Positions 15,848 to 19,092 of a stretch of 19,092 nt of DNA are shown here, piece after piece (positions within the stretch are counted from its first letter, which is position 1; every line of letters begins with the position of its first letter). A program made the position numbers and the translations under genes. Location: the NCBI GenBank assembly GCA_020047725.1, contig JAIFNM010000193.1, forward strand, positions 1 through 19,092, read 5' to 3'. The notes under the pieces were generated by a model. That model saw nothing but the letters and a program-made list of their open reading frames with translations. It did no database searches and had not been told where the DNA came from. This DNA comes from Betaproteobacteria bacterium. GTDB taxonomy: Bacteria; Pseudomonadota; Gammaproteobacteria; Burkholderiales; Rhodocyclaceae.

Positions 15848-17131
15848 ATGAGCTCTGTCGTTGATGTTGTTGCCCGCGAGATTCTTGATTCCCGAGGCAA
15901 CCCCACGGTTGAATGCGATGTATTGCTCGAATCCGGGGTCATGGGGCGTGCGTCCGTGCCTTCAGGTGCGTCCACTGGCTCACGTGAGGCCATCGAGCTA
16001 CGTGATGGCGATGCGACACGTTATCTCGGCAAGGGGGTTATGCAGGCCGTTGAAAACGTCAATACCGAGATTGCCGAAGCGATCATCGGCTTAGATGCCC
16101 AGGAGCAGGCCTTCATCGACCAGACGCTGATCCAGCTCGATGGCACCGAGAACAAATCCCGTCTCGGCGCAAACGCCATGCTGGCCGTGTCGATGGCCGT
16201 GGCCAAGGCTGCAGCGGAAGAGTCTGGATTGCCGCTATATCGCTATTTCGGTGGTTCCGGCCCGATGCAGATGCCGGTGCCTATGATGAACATCATCAAC
16301 GGCGGTCAGCACGCCAATAACAGTCTGGATTTCCAGGAATTCATGATCCTTCCGGTCAGCCAGAATTCCTTCCGCGAAGCACTGCGTTGTGGAGCCGAGG
16401 TTTTCCATGCGCTGAAGAAGTTGCTCGACAAGAAAGGTTTTTCCACGGCGGTTGGCGATGAAGGTGGTTTTGCCCCCAATCTCGCCAGCCACGCCGAAGG
16501 TCTGCAACTGGTGGTGCAAGCGATCGAAGCCGCTGGCTATTTCCCCGGTGAAGATGTGTTGATCGGTCTGGACTGTGCGGCTTCCGAGTTCTACAAGGAC
16601 GGCAAATATCAGCTGGCGGGTGAAGGTCTGCAACTGACCTCAGCGCAGCTCGTTGATTACCTGGCCAATCTGGCTGATCTGTTCCCAATTGTTTCGATCG
16701 AGGATGGCATGGCCGAAGGCGATTGGGAAGGCTGGAAGCTGCTGACTGATCGTCTGGGCAAGAAAATCCAGATCGTTGGCGACGACGTTTTCGTGACCAA
16801 CACTCGAATCTTCAAGGAAGGCATCAAGCAGGGTATTGCCAACTCGATCCTGATCAAGATCAACCAGATCGGTACGCTTTCAGAGACTTTTGCCGCTATT
16901 GAAATGGCCAAGCGTGCAGGGTACACGGCGGTCATTTCACATCGCTCGGGCGAGACCGAAGACAGCACCATCGCCGACATTGCCGTCGGCATGAATGCGC
17001 TGCAGATCAAGACGGGTTCGTTGTCGCGTTCGGATCGCATCGCCAAGTACAACCAGCTGCTGCGCATCGAAGAAGATCTGGGCGATACAGCCGGCTATCC
17101 CGGTCGCGAAGCCTTTTACAACCTTCGGTAA
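15848..17131 (+). CDS. eno: Enolase
   Basis: Enolase interconverts 2-phosphoglycerate and phosphoenolpyruvate in glycolysis and gluconeogenesis, and it is also an RNA-degradosome component in many proteobacteria. The 427-residue protein shows the N-terminal ILDSRGNPTVE, catalytic Glu205 in GDEGGFAPN, the base Lys337 in the signature ILIKINQIGTLSET, and the loop SHRSGETEDSTIADIAVG. AAAGGA lies about six bases before the ATG. It follows kdsA by 63 bases and supplies phosphoenolpyruvate, the KdsA substrate, which may partly explain their linkage. A terminator-like hairpin lies just downstream. Confidence 0.97.
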   Translation: MSSVVDVVAREILDSRGNPTVECDVLLESGVMGRASVPSGASTGSREAIELRDGDATRYLGKGVMQAVENVNTEIAEAIIGLDAQEQAFIDQTLIQLDGTENKSRLGANAMLAVSMAVAKAAAEESGLPLYRYFGGSGPMQMPVPMMNIINGGQHANNSLDFQEFMILPVSQNSFREALRCGAEVFHALKKLLDKKGFSTAVGDEGGFAPNLASHAEGLQLVVQAIEAAGYFPGEDVLIGLDCAASEFYKDGKYQLAGEGLQLTSAQLVDYLANLADLFPIVSIEDGMAEGDWEGWKLLTDRLGKKIQIVGDDVFVTNTRIFKEGIKQGIANSILIKINQIGTLSETFAAIEMAKRAGYTAVISHRSGETEDSTIADIAVGMNALQIKTGSLSRSDRIAKYNQLLRIEEDLGDTAGYPGREAFYNLR

Positions 17132-17143
17132 TGAGTCTGGGGC

Positions 17144-17210
17144 AGGAGTCAGGAGTCTCGGTAAAAACCAGGTCACTGGTTTTTCTGCAGACTCTTCACG
17201 CCTGACTCCT
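17144..17210. repeat. Nested palindromic element between eno and ftsB
   Basis: Three stems nest. The outer one is AGGAGTCAGG (17144-17153) with CCTGACTCCT (17201-17210), the middle one GAGTCT (17153-17158) with AGACTC (17189-17194), and the inner one is the terminator-like hairpin at 17163-17184. Outer and middle stems share one base, and seven bases are left unpaired on the right. The left arm also holds a tandem AGGAGTC (17144-17150, 17151-17157). It nearly fills the 89-base gap and could be a REP/MITE-like element or an elaborate bidirectional terminator. Confidence 0.7.
17163..17184 (+). terminator. Intrinsic terminator of eno
   Basis: AAAAACCAG (17163-17171), loop GTCA, CTGGTTTTT (17176-17184) forms a nine-bp stem ending in five T, 32 bases after the eno stop. 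The symmetrical A and T runs would allow function in both directions. The GC part is short (four pairs), so termination may be partial, leaving some readthrough into ftsB. Confidence 0.65.
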
Positions 17211-17220
17211 CACTGAATCA

Positions 17221-17541
17221 ATGCGCTGGCTTTCTGTCGCGCTGGTCGCCCTGCTTGTGCTGTTGCAGTATCCACTATGGATTGGCAAGGGGGGCTGGCT
17301 GCGGGTCTGGGATGTCGGCAATCAGTTGCAACTGCAGAAGGACGGCAATAAAAAGCTCGAAATCCGTAATGCCGGTCTCGATGCCGAGGTTCGAGACCTC
17401 AAGCAAGGCTACGACGCTATAGAGGAGCGCGCGCGTTTCGAGCTTGGCATGATCAAACAGGACGAGGTCTTCGTCCAGATCCCTGAGAAATCTCCGACGG
17501 AAAAAGTTAGCGAGAAACCTGTTCCGGAAAAAAATAAGTAG
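17221..17541 (+). CDS. ftsB: Cell division protein FtsB
   Basis: FtsB is a small bitopic inner-membrane protein that joins FtsL and FtsQ in the divisome and helps activate septal wall synthesis. The 106-residue product has a membrane segment at about residues 3-20 (VALVALLVLLQYPLW), the motif GKGGWLRVWD, a coiled coil at about 33-68, and the conserved ARFELGMIKQDEVFVQ end. A charged Lys/Glu/Pro tail of about 18 residues follows. The start matches the family exactly. No Shine-Dalgarno is visible: the bases before the ATG belong to the right arm of the palindrome and then CACTGAATCA. Adjacency to eno is typical. Confidence 0.94.
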   Translation: MRWLSVALVALLVLLQYPLWIGKGGWLRVWDVGNQLQLQKDGNKKLEIRNAGLDAEVRDLKQGYDAIEERARFELGMIKQDEVFVQIPEKSPTEKVSEKPVPEKNK

Positions 17542-17571
17542 AAGGTTTCACGGGGATACTTCGGGCATGTC

Positions 17572-18252
17572 TTATTCAAGCTCGATTTGCCCCGAAATCG
17601 TTGTGCTTACCTGTGATTCGCCGGCATCTACAGGCATTGGTGCGGACTCCGAAAGCATCGATTTAGCAGCAGCACGGAACATTGGTTGAACGATTATTCC
17701 GCTGGTATTTACCGTAAGCTGCTTGATGTGATAGGGCTTGCCCAAGGCGTCTGCAATCACCGTGGCACGCGCTTTGAACGCAGACAGGGCATCAAGCATC
17801 GCTTCGTTTTCAACCTTCCTGCGAGTGTCGGGAGACGGTTGCAGCGCAAGATTTGAGACGGCGAGCGTTGTTTGCAGTTTGCCAAGCAGTTCAGAGAAAG
17901 TGGCGACATCGCCGGACTCAAGTAAAAGCTCGGAACGCATACGCCATGATTCGATCTTCCCGCTTTTTGAGTATACGGGATAAGTGGTGGTTCCACCGCT
18001 CTGTGTTTTTACACTCGGGTAGGTCTTGGCGATTTTCAATGCATCAGCAATAAGGCGGTTAACTTGTTTTGACAGTTCGCTGGGTGTTGTTCCGGCGGAC
18101 TCTGCGGAGATTGATGCGCGAACCAGATCGTTGGCAGCTGGGCGACTCGCTTCGGAGGACAACTCAATGACTGTCGATGCAGCAAAGGCCGGAATGGCGA
18201 GCAGCAAAGTCGGCAGGGACAACAAGCGCAGTATACGTGGCGGGCGGGTCAT
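17572..18252 (-). CDS. Periplasmic SIMPL-domain (DUF541, YggE-like) protein
   Basis: The 226-residue protein carries a signal peptide (MTRPPRILRLL..., cleavage likely after AFA at residue 24). A mature part of the SIMPL/DUF541 type follows. Recognisable features are an N-terminal beta strand with polar residues (VIELSSEASRPAANDLVRASISAE), a helix with ELSKQVNRLIADALKIAK, the YPVYSKSGKIESWRMRSEL strand pair, and a helix DALSAFKARATVIADALGK followed by a VNTSG strand. YggE-like proteins are linked to oxidative-stress tolerance in E. coli, but the biochemical function is unclear. AAGGAGG lies four bases before the ATG. It is convergent with ftsB (30 bases between stops) and divergent from the peroxiredoxin gene, which would fit a stress theme; that is inference. 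Confidence 0.85.
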   Translation of the reverse strand: MTRPPRILRLLSLPTLLLAIPAFAASTVIELSSEASRPAANDLVRASISAESAGTTPSELSKQVNRLIADALKIAKTYPSVKTQSGGTTTYPVYSKSGKIESWRMRSELLLESGDVATFSELLGKLQTTLAVSNLALQPSPDTRRKVENEAMLDALSAFKARATVIADALGKPYHIKQLTVNTSGIIVQPMFRAAAKSMLSESAPMPVDAGESQVSTTISGQIELE

Positions 18253-18461
18253 GGAGCCTCCTTCAAATAATGGAATTTTTTACAGGGCTGGCAGTCTCAA
18301 AAAAGTGGCGGACTCCCCCGGTAAGGAATCTTGCCTTCGTCTCAATCCATTGTAACGTGATAGTGGCATCGATTTCTTGTAGTCAGGCGAGAGAAGCTTG
18401 GTTAGAATCCAGCTGACCTTATCGCTATCGTGCGTACGGGTCAGGTCTTGGAGGAGGAAAA
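18253..18461. other. Divergent intergenic region between SIMPL and peroxiredoxin genes
   Basis: This 209-base gap is the largest in the window. It holds the SIMPL ribosome binding site (18257-18263, minus strand) and a possible -10 TAGAAT at 18403-18408 for the peroxiredoxin gene, without a clear -35. It also has an imperfectly placed six-bp stem CTGACC/GGTCAG (18413-18418 with 18439-18444) just before the peroxiredoxin ribosome binding site. No convincing OxyR-type site or small ORF was seen. Confidence 0.4.
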
Positions 18462-18932
18462 ATGCTGAAAGTTGGACAGGTTGCACCGATGTTCGTCCTC
18501 CCCGATGCGGATATGGAGTCCATTGATATTGCCCAGTTTCACGGCAAGAAGAATGTCATCCTGTTTTTCTACCCCCGAGACGACACACCGGGTTGTACGC
18601 TTGAAGCAACCGATTTTTCTGATCACGAAGATGAGTTTTCGCGTCATGACTGTACCGTGATCGGCCTCAGTCGCGACGAGTGCATGAAGCACGCGGAATT
18701 TCGTGACAAGCATGGCATCTCCGTTCGGCTGTTGTCTGATTCTGAGGGTGTGGTGTGCAAGCAATATGGTGTGTGGCAGGCGAAAGAGGTCGATGGTGTC
18801 AAGAAACACGGCATCGTGCGTTCGACTTTCGTTATCGACAAACAAGGCGTTCTCCAACTCGTGCTTTACGGAGTCAACGCCAAAGGCCATGCGCTGGATG
18901 TCCTGCGTGCGGTGAAGGAAATCAATAAATGA
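18462..18932 (+). CDS. bcp: PrxQ/Bcp-type thiol peroxidase (peroxiredoxin)
   Basis: This 156-residue cytoplasmic peroxiredoxin should reduce hydrogen peroxide and organic hydroperoxides using thioredoxin. Peroxidatic Cys45 lies in the family motif YPRDDTPGCTLEA (residues 37-49). The thioredoxin fold is complete, with FFYPRD, the IGLSRD strand, LLSDSEG, YGVW and the STFVIDKQGVL strand. Classical Bcp has a resolving Cys five residues after the first; here that position is Thr50. Other cysteines are at 64, 74 and 99, of which Cys74 (SRDECMKHAEF) is a candidate resolving residue. A strong GGAGGAGG (18450-18457) precedes the ATG. The stop overlaps the next gene by four bases (ATGA). Confidence 0.93.
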   Translation: MLKVGQVAPMFVLPDADMESIDIAQFHGKKNVILFFYPRDDTPGCTLEATDFSDHEDEFSRHDCTVIGLSRDECMKHAEFRDKHGISVRLLSDSEGVVCKQYGVWQAKEVDGVKKHGIVRSTFVIDKQGVLQLVLYGVNAKGHALDVLRAVKEINK

Positions 18933-19092
18933 ACATGCAAGTTGTAAAAAATACGGTTGTTACTCTTGACTATAGCGTGACCGATCCCGATGGCGTTCTC
19001 GTTGATGCCGGACAGGAACCGCTGGTCTATATTCATGGCGGCTATGACGATATCTTCCCGATGATTGAAGAGGCTGTCCACGAAAAGAAGGT
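18929..19092 (+). CDS. SlyD-like FKBP-type peptidyl-prolyl isomerase, N-terminal part (runs off window)
   Basis: The first 54 codons are visible. The sequence MNMQVVKNTVVTLDYSVTDP, with DGVLVDAG and then PLVYIHGGYDDIFPMIEEAV, matches the start of the SlyD/SlpA branch of FKBP isomerases. Those have the FKBP domain interrupted by an insert-in-flap chaperone domain, which would lie beyond the window. The YIHGG strand is the place where the insert is approached. AAGGAA (18915-18920) fits the ATG at 18929; the ATG at 18935 is too far. It is translationally coupled to the peroxiredoxin gene. Whether it has the His-rich metal-binding tail of SlyD cannot be seen. Confidence 0.85.
   Translation, partial: MNMQVVKNTVVTLDYSVTDPDGVLVDAGQEPLVYIHGGYDDIFPMIEEAVHEKK

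Noticed and set aside
1..19092. Mobile element, prophage, CRISPR, toxin-antitoxin or defence island
   Set aside because: No transposase, integrase, repeat array or paired small toxin/antitoxin genes were seen; nearly all genes are conserved housekeeping genes in familiar order.

Overview
This window is a stretch of Gram-negative chromosome, most likely from a betaproteobacterium and quite possibly from the Rhodocyclales (Dechloromonas/Azoarcus-like). That assignment rests on recalled gene order and the look of the proteins, not on a search. Outer-membrane and cell-wall genes (bamB, kdsA, ftsB) show a double-membrane cell. The runs hisS-yfgM-bamB-der-hfq-hflX-hflK-hflC-DUF2065-hisZ-purA and pyrG-kdsA-eno-ftsB are both familiar betaproteobacterial orders.

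Region 1 (1-9969, all + strand) is a dense housekeeping block. It opens with the 3' end of hisS. Then come yfgM (SecYEG-associated TPR protein), bamB (outer-membrane assembly lipoprotein) and der (ribosome-assembly GTPase), each overlapping its neighbour by 1-4 bases. hfq follows between two longer gaps, then hflX. The chain hflK-hflC-DUF2065-hisZ is joined by ATGA overlaps, and purA starts 14 bases after hisZ. Ribosome, RNA and membrane quality-control genes are thus coupled to histidine and purine synthesis genes.

Region 2 (9970-13200) joins the two conserved blocks and is the least conventional part. It holds an 11-bp hairpin after purA, an unrecognised 341-residue cytoplasmic protein, a minus-strand stand-alone cyclic-nucleotide-binding-fold protein that lacks the usual phosphate-binding arginine, lexA with a perfect SOS box over its promoter, and a minus-strand ankyrin-repeat lipoprotein.

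Region 3 (13308-17541, + strand) is pyrG-kdsA (ATGA overlap)-eno-ftsB. KdsA carries the full ligand set of the metal-dependent class. A nested palindrome containing an intrinsic-terminator-like hairpin fills most of the gap between eno and ftsB.

Region 4 (17572-19092) has a periplasmic SIMPL-domain protein on the minus strand, divergent from a PrxQ/Bcp-type peroxiredoxin whose stop overlaps the start of a SlyD-like FKBP prolyl isomerase cut by the window edge.

The largest gene-free gap is about 209 bases (18253-18461). I see no tRNA, rRNA, CRISPR array, transposase, integrase or phage gene. I do not see a convincing undescribed multi-gene system. The best leads are the 341-residue unknown, the atypical cNMP-fold protein beside lexA, the eno-ftsB palindrome and the metal-type KdsA.
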